64,000 nucleotides of DNA from Actinoallomurus oryzae (GTDB lineage Bacteria > Actinomycetota > Actinomycetes > Streptosporangiales > Streptosporangiaceae): positions 1-64,000 of the forward strand of contig NZ_BAABHF010000046.1 in assembly GCF_039541955.1 (NCBI RefSeq). The letters run 5' to 3'. The notes beneath the pieces are model-generated. The model had not been told where the DNA came from, did not search any database, and saw only the letters and a list, made by a program, of their open reading frames with translations. Within the stretch, counting starts at the first letter, position 1. Every line of letters begins with the position of its first letter. A program made the translations under genes and the position numbers. Positions 8,290 through 16,258 of this stretch are shown here, piece by piece.

Positions 8290-8463
8290 TTTGTCTAGTG
8301 CAATGATTCGGATCGGGTCACCCGTGGGATCGGTGACACGGCCGGGCCCGACGACGGTCAACTAGCGGGGAAGGGCTGCCTTACGCGGGTGGCCGCGCCT
8401 CCACTCCCCGCCAAGAAATCATCTCTTTACCTCGATGGAGTCCTAGCTTTGCCACCATCACGC

Positions 8464-9027
8464 ATGTTCTACGCCCGGGCGAGTATCGCGACCTTGGTCG
8501 CGGCAGGTGCCGCGTTCGCCGTCCTGGGCTTGGGCACCGCCGGCGCCACCGTCCGGGCCACCGCGCACTCGCCGAAGGGCGACAACGGAACGGTCAAGAT
8601 CCACCGCTCCACCACTCCGCCGGACGACCCGCGCAATGAGCCGAAGGTCTGCGGCTTCTACCTCGTGGGCTTCCACTTCGACGGCGGCCAGCAGGTCACC
8701 TGGCGCATCGTCTCCTGGCCGCCCACCGGGAACCGGACAGAGGTGCTGCACGGGACGCTGCCCCTCGGCCAAGACGGCCACGGCCGCACGAACGACCTCA
8801 AGCTTCCCAACGGGCACTACAAGCTGTACTGGACGTTCAACGGTGAGAACGGCCGGGCCAAGCAGAAGGTTTTCTGGGTCAAGTGCGGCAGCACGGGCCA
8901 CCCCACGCCGTCGCCGACCAGCACCGCGTCCACGCCGACGGCGACCCCGAGCGCGTCGCCGTCAACCCCAACGAGCCCGGCGCCGGTTCCGACTCCGGTC
9001 CCGACGGACCTGCCCGTAACGGGCTGA
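8464..9027 (+). CDS. Secreted protein ending in LPVTG
   Basis: I do not recognise the 187-residue protein. It begins with a signal peptide (ASIATLVAAGAAFAVLGLG), followed by a compact domain of about 100 residues with two cysteines (VCGFYL and VKCGS) that could pair, then a Ser/Thr/Pro linker (residues about 140-180) typical of cell-wall spanning stalks. The last residues are DLPVTG and then a stop. LPxTG is the sortase recognition motif, but the hydrophobic helix and basic tail that must follow it are missing, so the protein is either secreted free or has lost its sorting signal. An earlier in-frame GTG at 8389 would put 25 residues ahead of the signal sequence. Confidence 0.65.
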   Translation: MFYARASIATLVAAGAAFAVLGLGTAGATVRATAHSPKGDNGTVKIHRSTTPPDDPRNEPKVCGFYLVGFHFDGGQQVTWRIVSWPPTGNRTEVLHGTLPLGQDGHGRTNDLKLPNGHYKLYWTFNGENGRAKQKVFWVKCGSTGHPTPSPTSTASTPTATPSASPSTPTSPAPVPTPVPTDLPVTG

Positions 9028-9034
9028 GCCCTGA

Positions 9035-9079
9035 CGCGCCGTTGCCCGGATCCGCGCGCCGGAACCGGGCAACGGCGCG
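9035..9079. terminator. Terminator between converging genes
   Basis: A perfect 15-bp inverted repeat (CGCGCCGTTGCCCGG at 9035-9049; complement at 9065-9079) with a 15-base loop begins seven bases after the stop of the LPVTG protein gene. It faces the converging DUF732 gene and may serve both strands. Confidence 0.75.
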
Positions 9080-9193
9080 CGATGCGTCCGAAATCAGCGG
9101 CCGTCTCCACCATTGATCCGCGGAGCGTGGCCGGTGTCCTCTCGGCTGGTTGGGATAGTCATGGCCGGGGCCGACGGCCGCGCCTGCGCAGTG

Positions 9194-9724
9194 CTAGGAC
9201 CCGAAGGCTGCGATTGATGCGGCGACGAATGAGTCGACGTGGTCGTCTGCGACGTTGAAGTCCTTTACGGGCTGGCGTAGTGCTTCGTCGCCGGCGCCGG
9301 AGTCGGCCATTTCGGCGACTCGTCTGGCGACGTCGATGGCTCCCTGCTGGTCGTGTGCATTGATTCCAACCTTCTGGATACCTGCCAAAAACGCGTTATC
9401 CTGTGTGTACGGCGCGTAGGCTGCGATTGATGCGGCGACGAATGAGTCGACGTGGTCGTCTGCGACGTTGAAGTCCTTTACGGGCTGGCGTAGTGCTTCG
9501 TCGCCGGCGCCGGAGTCGGCCATTTCGGCGACTCGTCTGGCGACATCGATGGCTCCCTGCTGGTCATGTGCATTGATTCCGGCCCTTGAAATTGCTGCCA
9601 GGAACGAATGATCAGTTCCTGTTTGGGCTGATGCTGTGCCTGCGATGAACATCGCGGCGAGGAGTGATGTAAATGCGGCAAGAATGCACCCTGCTCTAGG
9701 GCGGAAATATGCTTCCTTCTCCAT
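9194..9724 (-). CDS. Secreted tandem DUF732-like protein
   Basis: The 176-residue protein has a signal peptide (AGCILAAFTSLLAAMFIAG, cleavage near TASAQT) and then two copies of a domain resembling mycobacterial/actinobacterial DUF732: an opening FLAAIxxxGIN, a middle AIDVARRVAEMADSG and an end FVAASIAA. Domain function is unknown; members are small exported helical proteins. The copies have a 71-residue period and are identical over 52 residues. I start at 9724, where AGGGG lies upstream; longer in-frame versions to 10012 add unlikely sequence. GC is clearly lower than in neighbouring genes, which with the fresh duplication suggests recent arrival or change. Confidence 0.72.
   Translation of the reverse strand: MEKEAYFRPRAGCILAAFTSLLAAMFIAGTASAQTGTDHSFLAAISRAGINAHDQQGAIDVARRVAEMADSGAGDEALRQPVKDFNVADDHVDSFVAASIAAYAPYTQDNAFLAGIQKVGINAHDQQGAIDVARRVAEMADSGAGDEALRQPVKDFNVADDHVDSFVAASIAAFGS
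9205..9580. repeat. 163-bp tandem intragenic duplication
   Basis: Bases 9205-9367 and 9418-9580 are the same over 163 bases except for two changes (GACGTCG/GACATCG and TCGTGT/TCATGT). Period is 213 bases. Both changes are silent (Asp and His codons), so the duplicated peptide is unchanged. Confidence 0.95.
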
Positions 9725-10006
9725 GATGGCGACCCCTGTAACTGGATGCTCGGCGCGCCTCTTTGCGGCATGAGTCGGATTCGCCGACATCGCTATGTGG
9801 TTCGGACCGCAATCAATCATGATGTTGGCCGGTGGTTGACGGATAGGGTCGAAAGTCCCGATAAACCCGCGGATGGCTGCCAAAAAGGTAAATTTTTCTT
9901 GGCTAAGAGTCGAACTTACATTCGACCGCATGGACGTTCTGGATGAGTACTCGTAACGTTCGAGTCGCGCGGGGCACGACAAGGACATGTCGGGAATGTC
10001 ATTTCG

Positions 10007-10843
10007 GTGCACCTTCTGGGTACTGCCGTGATCGTGGGCGATGGACGAGTAGCGCTCCGCCTGCCGCCCCGCCGCGGTTGCGCGATCTGGCCGCTGGCTC
10101 TCGCGCTGGCGCTGTCATCGATGGCAGCGTGTACGGCGTCCAGTGGCGCCGGTAAGCCACCGGAACGGTTGTCCGCTCAGGGGGCCACCCCTCGATCCGC
10201 GAAGGTCCGGCGTGCTGTGGCGCTGGGACGGTCGGTCGGCGGGCGCTTTGTCATCGCCGATGAACTCGGGAATCCGGCCAGCCCCAGAAGAGTGCTGATC
10301 GTCGGGTGCATTCACGGAGACGAATCAGCGGGTGTCGCGGTCGCTCATGCTCTGACGGCCGGCCCTGCTCCGGCCAACGCCGATCTGTGGGTGATCCCGG
10401 TCATGAACCCGGACGGGATGGCGGCTCAGACGCGGGGCAACGCCCACGGCGTTGATTTCAATCGGAACTTTCCCGCCGAGTGGCAGCCTCTGGGGCCGCC
10501 TGGATCAGTTGACTTCGCAGGTGGTGGGCCATTATCGGAACCCGAGTCTCGTTTGGTGGCTGCGTTGATCCGTAGGGTCAGGCCGACTGTGGGGATCTGG
10601 TTCCACCAGCCCATGGCCGTGGTCGACACATCGCAGGGACCAAAGGCCATCGAGCGGCGTTTCGCTCGTCAGGTGGGGCTACCCGAGCGCTCACTGACCG
10701 TCCATGCGGGGAGCGCCACTCGCTGGGAGAACACGATCGTTGCGAACAGCGCGTTCGTGGTCGAGCTGCCCCCCGGCCCGTTGTCCACAACGAGCGTACG
10801 GCGCTATGTCGCGGCCATTCGGACGATCATCGACTCTGGCTAG
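10007..10843 (+). CDS. M14-family zinc carboxypeptidase lipoprotein (MpaA-like)
   Basis: The 278-residue protein has a signal region ending in a lipobox-like LSSMAAC, so it is probably a lipid-anchored exoenzyme. The M14 zinc site is visible: H-x2-E in GCIHGDESAG, the substrate-binding segment MNPDG...NAHGVDFNRNFP, the third ligand in GIWFHQP, and the catalytic Glu in AFVVELPPG. The motif arrangement matches the MpaA/gamma-D-Glu-meso-DAP carboxypeptidases that trim cell-wall peptides, rather than pancreatic-type enzymes. I keep the GTG at 10007, since later starts would cut the signal peptide. It is transcribed away from the DUF732 gene across 282 AT-richer bases that should hold both promoters. 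Confidence 0.83.
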   Translation: MHLLGTAVIVGDGRVALRLPPRRGCAIWPLALALALSSMAACTASSGAGKPPERLSAQGATPRSAKVRRAVALGRSVGGRFVIADELGNPASPRRVLIVGCIHGDESAGVAVAHALTAGPAPANADLWVIPVMNPDGMAAQTRGNAHGVDFNRNFPAEWQPLGPPGSVDFAGGGPLSEPESRLVAALIRRVRPTVGIWFHQPMAVVDTSQGPKAIERRFARQVGLPERSLTVHAGSATRWENTIVANSAFVVELPPGPLSTTSVRRYVAAIRTIIDSG

Positions 10844-10909
10844 GTATTCGGTCAGGAGCCGCGCGTCGGCGAATGCGAACATGTCAGGGAAGATTCGTCG
10901 CAGCCGGAC

Positions 10910-11524
10910 TCAGGTGGTCAGACCGGCGCTGGTCAGCCAGATGTGTTCGCAGGTCGCGGATGCTCTTTGCAACTCCTCGCGGGACTCCTGCGAGGCGTGG
11001 TAGAAGGTTCGCTCGATCATCCAGCACAGGGCGCTCGCCATCGCTGAGGCTTGTTCTGGTTCGGTGCCGGGCTGGATGCCGGCGCGTTCCAGGACGGCGG
11101 TGATGGCCGTGATGAACAAGACCGCTGTGTGGCTCCACAGCTCGCCGATCTCCGGCACGGTCAACGACAGGTCGATCGCCGTGCGCATGACCAGGCCGTG
11201 CTCGTTCCACAGCTCGACCGTGCGCCGCATGGCTGCTTCGATGGCCTGGCGTGGCTCGTCGGCCTGCGCGGTGGCCCGGGACCGCTCCCACAGGTGCTCG
11301 ACGGTCCGGGCCACGAGTGCCGTGACCACTTCCTGCTTGGAGCCGAAGTAGAAGTACAGGGCGCCGCGTGTGATGCCGGCGCCCTGGGCGATGTCGCCGA
11401 CGGTCATGGCCTCGTAGCCCTTCTGCGCCAGCAGGGCCTCGCAGGTGTCGAGGATGGCCCGCTCCCGGGCATCGCCCTTGCGTTCGGTGGTGCGTCGGCT
11501 TCGCGTGTGGTGGTGGCCGGGCAT
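10910..11524 (-). CDS. TetR-family transcriptional regulator
   Basis: A 204-residue repressor with a basic N-terminus, a TetR helix-turn-helix (MTVGDIAQGAGITRGALYFY) and a helical ligand domain like that of EthR-type regulators (AIEAAMRRTVELWNEHG; WMIERTFYHASQESREEL). The ATG at 11524 overlaps the stop of the upstream SDR gene (TGATG), so both come from one mRNA. It probably represses its own operon through the TCTACAC/GTGTAGA inverted repeat at 12419-12454 upstream of the SDR. The ligand is probably the SDR substrate or product, but that is a guess. Confidence 0.85.
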   Translation of the reverse strand: MPGHHHTRSRRTTERKGDARERAILDTCEALLAQKGYEAMTVGDIAQGAGITRGALYFYFGSKQEVVTALVARTVEHLWERSRATAQADEPRQAIEAAMRRTVELWNEHGLVMRTAIDLSLTVPEIGELWSHTAVLFITAITAVLERAGIQPGTEPEQASAMASALCWMIERTFYHASQESREELQRASATCEHIWLTSAGLTT

Positions 11525-12366
11525 CAGAGCTGAGCGCCCTCGGGGAAGTCGGTCGTGCGGGAGAGCGTCTCCCACGCGCGGATGTCCTCGTCCACGGCCG
11601 TGCGCGCGGCGGTGACCAGTCGTAGCGCGTCCGAGCCAAGGACGAGGTGGGCCGGCGGCCGGTCGACCGACGTGATGTGCACGATGGCGTCTCCGGCCTT
11701 GGCCGGATCGCCCAGCTGGTTCCCGCTCGCCTTCTGCCGCGCTGCACGGATGGGGGTGAACAACGCGTTGTAGTCGTCGATGGTCTGCGGGGCGCGTGTC
11801 ATGGACCGTCCGGCCCAGTCGGTGCGGAAGGAGCCGGGCTCGATCGCCGTCACGTGGATCCCGAACTGTGCGACCTCCTTGCCCAGTGCCTCGAGGATGC
11901 CTTCCAGGGCGAACTTGCTGCCGCAGTAGGCGGACATGCCCGGCACGGCCATGAGCCCGCCCATGGAGGTGACGGCCAGCAGGTGTCCGCGGCGGCGCCG
12001 GCGCATGTGGGGCAGCGTCGCCTGCAGGGTGGCCACTGTCCCGAATACGTTGACCTCGAACTGCCGCCGCACCTCGGCCAGCGGGGTCTCCTCAAAGATG
12101 CCCTCCAGGCCGTAGCCGGCGTTGGCGATGACGACGTCCAAGGGGCCGACGCTCTGCTCCACCTCCGTGATCACATTCGAGACGGCGTCGTCGTCCGTCA
12201 CGTCCAGGACGCGGCCGTGCGCGTGCCCGGGTTCGATCCCTTCGAAGGCCCGCAGGTCCTCCTCGGAACGGACCGTGCCGACGACTGTGTGCCCGGCGGC
12301 CAGGGCGGCCTGGGCGAAGGCACGGCCGAGGCCCGTGCTGACGCCGGTGATGAGCCAGTTCTGCAT
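11524..12366 (-). CDS. SDR-family oxidoreductase
   Basis: A 280-residue classical short-chain dehydrogenase. Motifs: cofactor loop TGVSTGLG, NAG at VIANAGYG, catalytic Ser in AVTSMGG and Y-x3-K in AYCGSKFALEG. The start at 12366 follows an excellent GGAGGAGC. Sequence type is the large group annotated as oxidoreductase/SDR of the 17-beta-HSD-like or YbbO kind, which prefers NADP(H); the substrate cannot be told. It leads a two-gene operon with a TetR regulator and is divergent from the catabolic operon at 12590. Confidence 0.88.
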   Translation of the reverse strand: MQNWLITGVSTGLGRAFAQAALAAGHTVVGTVRSEEDLRAFEGIEPGHAHGRVLDVTDDDAVSNVITEVEQSVGPLDVVIANAGYGLEGIFEETPLAEVRRQFEVNVFGTVATLQATLPHMRRRRRGHLLAVTSMGGLMAVPGMSAYCGSKFALEGILEALGKEVAQFGIHVTAIEPGSFRTDWAGRSMTRAPQTIDDYNALFTPIRAARQKASGNQLGDPAKAGDAIVHITSVDRPPAHLVLGSDALRLVTAARTAVDEDIRAWETLSRTTDFPEGAQL

Positions 12367-12418
12367 CGCTCCTCCAGAGGAGACTCCCGAGGAGCCGGGT
12401 TGCTCCCTCACCACAGAC

Positions 12419-12454
12419 TCTACACGACGTCGATTTTTATCATCACTGTGTAGA
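12419..12454. promoter_or_regulatory. Inverted repeat upstream of the SDR-TetR operon
   Basis: TCTACAC (12419-12425) and GTGTAGA (12448-12454) are perfect complements 22 bases apart, 53 bases upstream of the SDR start, in an AT-richer patch. It is a plausible operator for the TetR protein encoded as the second gene. Confidence 0.45.
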
Positions 12455-12550
12455 TTTCCGGGCTCGGGCCCTCGCTCGCGACCGCGGATGCAGATCACCT
12501 GATCAGCGACCGCCGCCACTCGGTCGCCCCTGTCGCGAGCGAATTTGATC

Positions 12551-12576
12551 TTGTATAGTGAGCGTTACATACATAA
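12551..12576. promoter_or_regulatory. Operator-like site A upstream of the catabolic operon
   Basis: The layout is TTGTATA, 12 bases, TACATAA, with the core AGTGAGCG at 12557-12564. It ends 13 bases before the GTG start of the first catabolic gene. The run 12557-12574 differs by one base in 18 from 29124-29141 upstream of the berberine-bridge-type oxidase. The two sites have the same layout and probably bind the same regulator. Confidence 0.65.
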
Positions 12577-12589
12577 GGATGGTGCTCCT

Positions 12590-13408
12590 GTGACAAGCAC
12601 GCTGGATGTCGGGGATCTCGAGCTGGCCTACACCGAGTCCGGAGCGGGCGCTCCCGTCGTATGGCTGCACGGCTCCGGGCCGGGCGCCACGGGGATGAGC
12701 AACTTCGGCGCGAACCTCCCGGCCTTCGACGACTTCCGCAACATCGTGGTGGATCTTCCCGGGTGGGGCCGTTCCCCGCGGCCCGCGACGGATGAGCCGC
12801 TGATCTTCTACGCGGCCGACCGGGTCGTCCGGGCCATGACGGCGCTCGGGATCGACCGGGCTCATCTGGTCGGCAACTCCTACGGCGGCGCCGTCGCGAT
12901 GCGCATCGCCATCAGCAACCCCGACATGGTCGACCGGCTCGTCCTCATGGCGCCCGGTGGCGTGCTTCCCACGGACGCACCGCCGTGGCCCGTCGGGTTG
13001 GAGCACCTCTTCGGCTACATGGCGGCGGAGAAACCCTCACGGGAAGCGATGAGCCGGTTCGTGCACCTCATGGTGTACGACGAAACCCTGGCCACCGACG
13101 CCCTCATCGACGAGCGATACGAGTCGAGCCTGCGGGCGCATCCCGAGCTGCCGGTCCCCCCGAACTTCGGCGACCTGACACCGGACCTGGGTCTCATCGG
13201 CGCGCCCACGCTGCTGCTGTGGGGACGCGAGGACCAGACGGTGCCGCTGAGCTGGGCTCCCAAGATCCTCAACGGCATCCCCGATGCCGAACTGCGGGTG
13301 CTGCCGAACTGCCGCCACTGGGTGCAGTACGAGCGCGAGCCCGAGTTCAACCACATCGTTCGTGAGTTCCTGACGCGCGCCGCCGCGGGTGTCACGCCGA
13401 AGGAGTGA
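12590..13408 (+). CDS. Meta-cleavage product C-C bond hydrolase (MhpC/BphD/HsaD type)
   Basis: The 272-residue alpha/beta-hydrolase belongs to the group that hydrolyses ring-fission products (2-hydroxy-6-oxo-dienoates) to 2-hydroxypenta-2,4-dienoate and an acid. Visible: oxyanion segment HGSGPGATGMSNFG, nucleophile elbow GNSYGG (Ser97), Asp215 in WGREDQTVP, and His243 in NCRHWVQYE. The GTG at 12590 follows AAGGATGG; an apparent longer reading frame from 12545 runs through the operator and is rejected. It opens the operon and lies directly before the extradiol dioxygenase that would make its substrate; the dienoate product is used by the hydratase at 25011. Confidence 0.9.
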   Translation: MTSTLDVGDLELAYTESGAGAPVVWLHGSGPGATGMSNFGANLPAFDDFRNIVVDLPGWGRSPRPATDEPLIFYAADRVVRAMTALGIDRAHLVGNSYGGAVAMRIAISNPDMVDRLVLMAPGGVLPTDAPPWPVGLEHLFGYMAAEKPSREAMSRFVHLMVYDETLATDALIDERYESSLRAHPELPVPPNFGDLTPDLGLIGAPTLLLWGREDQTVPLSWAPKILNGIPDAELRVLPNCRHWVQYEREPEFNHIVREFLTRAAAGVTPKE

Positions 13409-13415
13409 GACCGTC

Positions 13416-14285
13416 ATGGGCATTCGCAAACTGGGGTACGTCGGCCTCGACGTCACCGACGTCGACGCCTGGGCCGACCTGCTCGGCCGCACTCTGGGAG
13501 TCGGCGTCACGACCGAGGAGGCCGGCGGCGAGAAGGTGGCCCTCGCCGAGCTGGACGAGTTCAAGTACCGGCTCGCGCTGCATCCCGCCGCCGAGGACAG
13601 GCCGAAGCAGGTGGGGTGGATCGTCGACTCACCACGCGAACTCGACAGGCTCACCGGCCGGTTGACAGACGCCGGTTACGCGGTCGCGGAAGGGGCGGCG
13701 ACCGAGGCGGGGCTGCGCGGCGCCACGCGATTCCGGTGGTTCACCGATCCGGTCGGATACCGCGTGGAGCTCGTACTCGGCGAGACGAAGGTCCGCACGC
13801 GCGCCGCGCGCCCGGCGGGCACGGGCCGCGGCGTCATCGGTCTCGGTCACTTCGTCCTCGCCGCCCCGAAGCTCGCCGAGCTTCGCGACCTCTACGAATC
13901 GGTGCTCGAGTTCAGGCTGACCGACTACCGCGCGCCGGGCCTCTACTTCTTCCGTTGCAACTCCACCCACCACAGCATCGCGCTGGCGCACGCGGAATCG
14001 GCCTCGATCCATCACCTCGAGCTCGAACACGGCTGCCTCGACGACGTCGGGCGCGCCTATGACCGCGCTCAGAACAACGGAGTGCCGATCTCGATCAGCC
14101 TGGGCCGGCACATGAACGACAAGGCCGTCTCCTTCTACGTCAAGAACCCCAGCGGGTTCCACCTCGAGATCGGCTGGGGCGGCATCGAGGTCGGTGACGA
14201 CTGGATTCCGCATGATTTCGGGGTCTCCGACGTCTGGGGGCACCACCACGCCGATGCCAACCCCTTCGCTTCGCCGGCCTCGTGA
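13416..14285 (+). CDS. Type I extradiol ring-cleavage dioxygenase
   Basis: The 289-residue two-domain vicinal-oxygen-chelate protein opens a catechol ring next to the hydroxyls. The iron facial triad matches BphC/HsaC: His145 (GLGHFVLA), His200 (IHHLELE) and Glu251 (FHLEIGWGG). The degenerate N-terminal VOC domain (residues 1-125) is present as in two-domain enzymes. AAGGAG overlaps the end of the hydrolase gene. With the C-C hydrolase before it and the flavin hydroxylase at 16255, it forms the hydroxylase, ring-opening, C-C hydrolysis core. Side-chain specificity (biphenyl, steroid, alkyl catechol) cannot be read from the sequence. Confidence 0.92.
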   Translation: MGIRKLGYVGLDVTDVDAWADLLGRTLGVGVTTEEAGGEKVALAELDEFKYRLALHPAAEDRPKQVGWIVDSPRELDRLTGRLTDAGYAVAEGAATEAGLRGATRFRWFTDPVGYRVELVLGETKVRTRAARPAGTGRGVIGLGHFVLAAPKLAELRDLYESVLEFRLTDYRAPGLYFFRCNSTHHSIALAHAESASIHHLELEHGCLDDVGRAYDRAQNNGVPISISLGRHMNDKAVSFYVKNPSGFHLEIGWGGIEVGDDWIPHDFGVSDVWGHHHADANPFASPAS

Positions 14286-14787
14286 TGGACACGCCGATGG
14301 TCTCCGACCTGTCGGGCAGGCGCGCCGTGGTGACCGGCGCCGCGAGCGGCATCGGTGCGGCGGTGGCGGGCCGGCTCGCCGCTCTGGGCGCCCACGTGGT
14401 GGTGTGCGACGTCGACGCGGACGGTGCGGCACGCACGGCATCCGGGCCAGCGCGTGCAAATCCGCTTACGTCAGCGCGAAACACGGCCTCGAAGGGCTCT
14501 CGAAAGTCATCGCGCTCGAGGGCGCGGCCCACGGTGTCACGAGCAACTGCGTGTGCCCCGGCTATGTCCGCACCCCCTTGGTCGAAAGGCAGCTCGCGGA
14601 CCAAGCAGAGGTCCACGGCCTCGGCATCGACGAGGTGGTCTCGGAGGTCCTGCTGGCGCGGTCGGCGGTGAAACGGCTCATCGAGCCCGACGAAGTCGCC
14701 GGCGCGGTCGCGTACCTGTGCTCACCGGAGGCCGCCTCCGTCACCGGCATCCGGCTGGTGCTCGACGGCGGATGGTCCGCCTCCTGA
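14285..14787 (+). pseudogene. Broken SDR dehydrogenase with internal deletion and frameshift
   Basis: The first 55 or so codons (start ATG at 14285, overlapping the previous stop) encode an SDR N-terminus with cofactor loop TGAASGIG and VVVCDVDADGAA. The rest, in another frame from about 14450, encodes the C-terminal half of a 3-hydroxybutyrate-dehydrogenase-like SDR: KSAYVSAKHGLEG (Y-x3-K site), CVCPGYVRTPLVE and VTGIRLVLDGGW. About 90 codons between them (NNAG motif, catalytic Ser) are gone, and 503 bases is not a multiple of three. The join lies near 14440-14460. The pathway may have lost a dehydrogenation step, or another SDR in the genome replaces it. Confidence 0.85.
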
Positions 14788-14864
14788 CCGGCGTACCGAG
14801 GCCGGTGAGAGCCCCGGCCCATTCATAGAGCAGGCGTACCTATAGCCCCTGAGCGGAGGAGGTC

Positions 14865-15494
14865 GTGGTGACCGCACCCCTGATCGACGTGGACCGCACG
14901 GCGGTTCTCGTCATCGACATGCAGAACGATTTCATGGAGGAAGGCGCGCCTCTGGAGTTCCCCGAGGGCCGCCGCGTCGTACCGAACATCCAGAAGGTCC
15001 TCCACGCGGTACGCGAACGCGGGATGCCCGTGCTCTACGCCGCTCACGTCCACCGGCGTGGCGGCGCCGACATGGGAATCCATCGCGACCTCTATCCGCC
15101 CGTCGCGGCCGGAGAGGCGCTGGTCGACGGCGAGCGGGGAGGGGAGATCCATCGTGACCTGGCGCCCCGACCGGGTGAGCCGGTGATCAAGAAGCACCGC
15201 TACAACGCCTTCTACGCCACCGATCTGGAGCTGGTGCTGCGCGGGCTCGACGTCGAGACGGTGGTCCTCGCCGGGATGACGACCGAGTGCTGTGTGCTGG
15301 GGACGGCGCGCGGTGCGCTGGAGCGCGGGTTCCGGTCCGTGGTGCTCGCGGACGCGTGCGCCTCGTGCGACTATCCCGATCTGGGGTTCGGCACCATGTC
15401 CGCCGCCGACATGCATCAGGCGGCGCTGCGGGTGATGACCCTGACGTCGTCGGAGGTCGTCGGCACCGACGAGTACCTGTCGCGGCTGCCGTGA
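14865..15494 (+). CDS. Isochorismatase-like cysteine hydrolase
   Basis: This 209-residue protein belongs to the isochorismatase/N-carbamoylsarcosine amidase/nicotinamidase superfamily. The catalytic triad is Asp18 (VLVIDMQNDF), Lys110 (IKKHRYNAF) and Cys143 (MTTECCV), with the cis-peptide region before it. A nucleophilic Cys makes an amidase (for example carbamoyl-amide or imide ring product) far likelier than true isochorismatase. GGAGGAGG precedes the GTG at 14865 (a second GTG is at 14868). Its stop overlaps the start of the next gene. In an operon with hyuA/hyuB-like genes, cleavage of an N-carbamoyl compound made by the hydantoinase-type enzyme is an attractive role. Confidence 0.85.
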   Translation: MVTAPLIDVDRTAVLVIDMQNDFMEEGAPLEFPEGRRVVPNIQKVLHAVRERGMPVLYAAHVHRRGGADMGIHRDLYPPVAAGEALVDGERGGEIHRDLAPRPGEPVIKKHRYNAFYATDLELVLRGLDVETVVLAGMTTECCVLGTARGALERGFRSVVLADACASCDYPDLGFGTMSAADMHQAALRVMTLTSSEVVGTDEYLSRLP

Positions 15495-16258
15495 CGGGGC
15501 AGGAGACGGCGGGCGGCACCGGCCTCGTCCTGCTCCACGGTGGCGGGCCGGGGGTCGACGCCGCGAGCAACTGGGCGACGGTGTGGCCCAGGCTCACGTC
15601 CCGGTTCACGTGCCTGGCCCCCGACCTGCTCGGCTTCGGCGCGCGGATCGTGGGCTCAGAGCGCCCGCGCGGCCCGCGTGGCTGGGCGCGAGCCCGCGCC
15701 CAGCAGGTGCTGGAGCTGCTCGACCGGTCCGGCATGGCCCGTGTCCACCTCGTCGGCAATTCGGCCGCGGGCGGCGCGGCGGCCCTGGCCCTCATGGCCG
15801 AGGCGCCGGAGCGGGTCGGGCGTGCCGTTCTCATGGGCGGCGCGGGCACCGGACCGCTGCCGGCCGCCGTCCCGTTCTACGACCGGCCCACGAGGGATTC
15901 CATGCGGGCCACGCTCGCCCGGCTGGTCGCGGACGAGAGCGCGCACCGCGAGCTGCTCGACGAACTCGCGGACCTGCGGGTACGTCAGGCGCTGCGTCCC
16001 GGCGCGGAGGCGGACTTCCGGGCGATGTTCGCCGATGTCGCCGACGGGCCGCCACCTGTCGACCTCGCGAGCATCGGCTGCCCGGTCCTGGCCCTGCACG
16101 GGGAACACGACCACGTCGCGCCGGTCGAGGTCTCCGCGCGGCTCGCCGACGCGCTGCCGTACGGGCGCCTCGAGGTCGTGGCGGGCGCCGGGCACTGGAT
16201 CCACGTCGACCGGCCGGAAGAGTTCTGTGACCTGGTGGAAGACTTCGTGAACACATGA
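15491..16258 (+). CDS. Second alpha/beta hydrolase of the catabolic operon
   Basis: A 255-residue alpha/beta-hydrolase whose GTG start overlaps the preceding stop (GTGA). Motifs: oxyanion segment LHGGGPGVDAASNW, nucleophile elbow GNSAAGG (Ser in the G-x-S-x-G box), Asp in HGEHDHVAP and His in GAGHWIHVDRPEEF. The oxyanion segment and overall build resemble meta-cleavage hydrolases, so the operon may hold two C-C hydrolases with different side-chain preference; ester or lactone hydrolysis is also possible. It is less like BphD/HsaD than the gene at 12590. Its 3' end overlaps the flavin hydroxylase start by four bases. Confidence 0.82.
   Translation: MTGQETAGGTGLVLLHGGGPGVDAASNWATVWPRLTSRFTCLAPDLLGFGARIVGSERPRGPRGWARARAQQVLELLDRSGMARVHLVGNSAAGGAAALALMAEAPERVGRAVLMGGAGTGPLPAAVPFYDRPTRDSMRATLARLVADESAHRELLDELADLRVRQALRPGAEADFRAMFADVADGPPPVDLASIGCPVLALHGEHDHVAPVEVSARLADALPYGRLEVVAGAGHWIHVDRPEEFCDLVEDFVNT

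Noticed and set aside
8989..9027. LPVTG as a working sortase signal
   Set aside because: The hydrophobic helix and basic tail that sortase substrates need are missing because the stop codon follows immediately.
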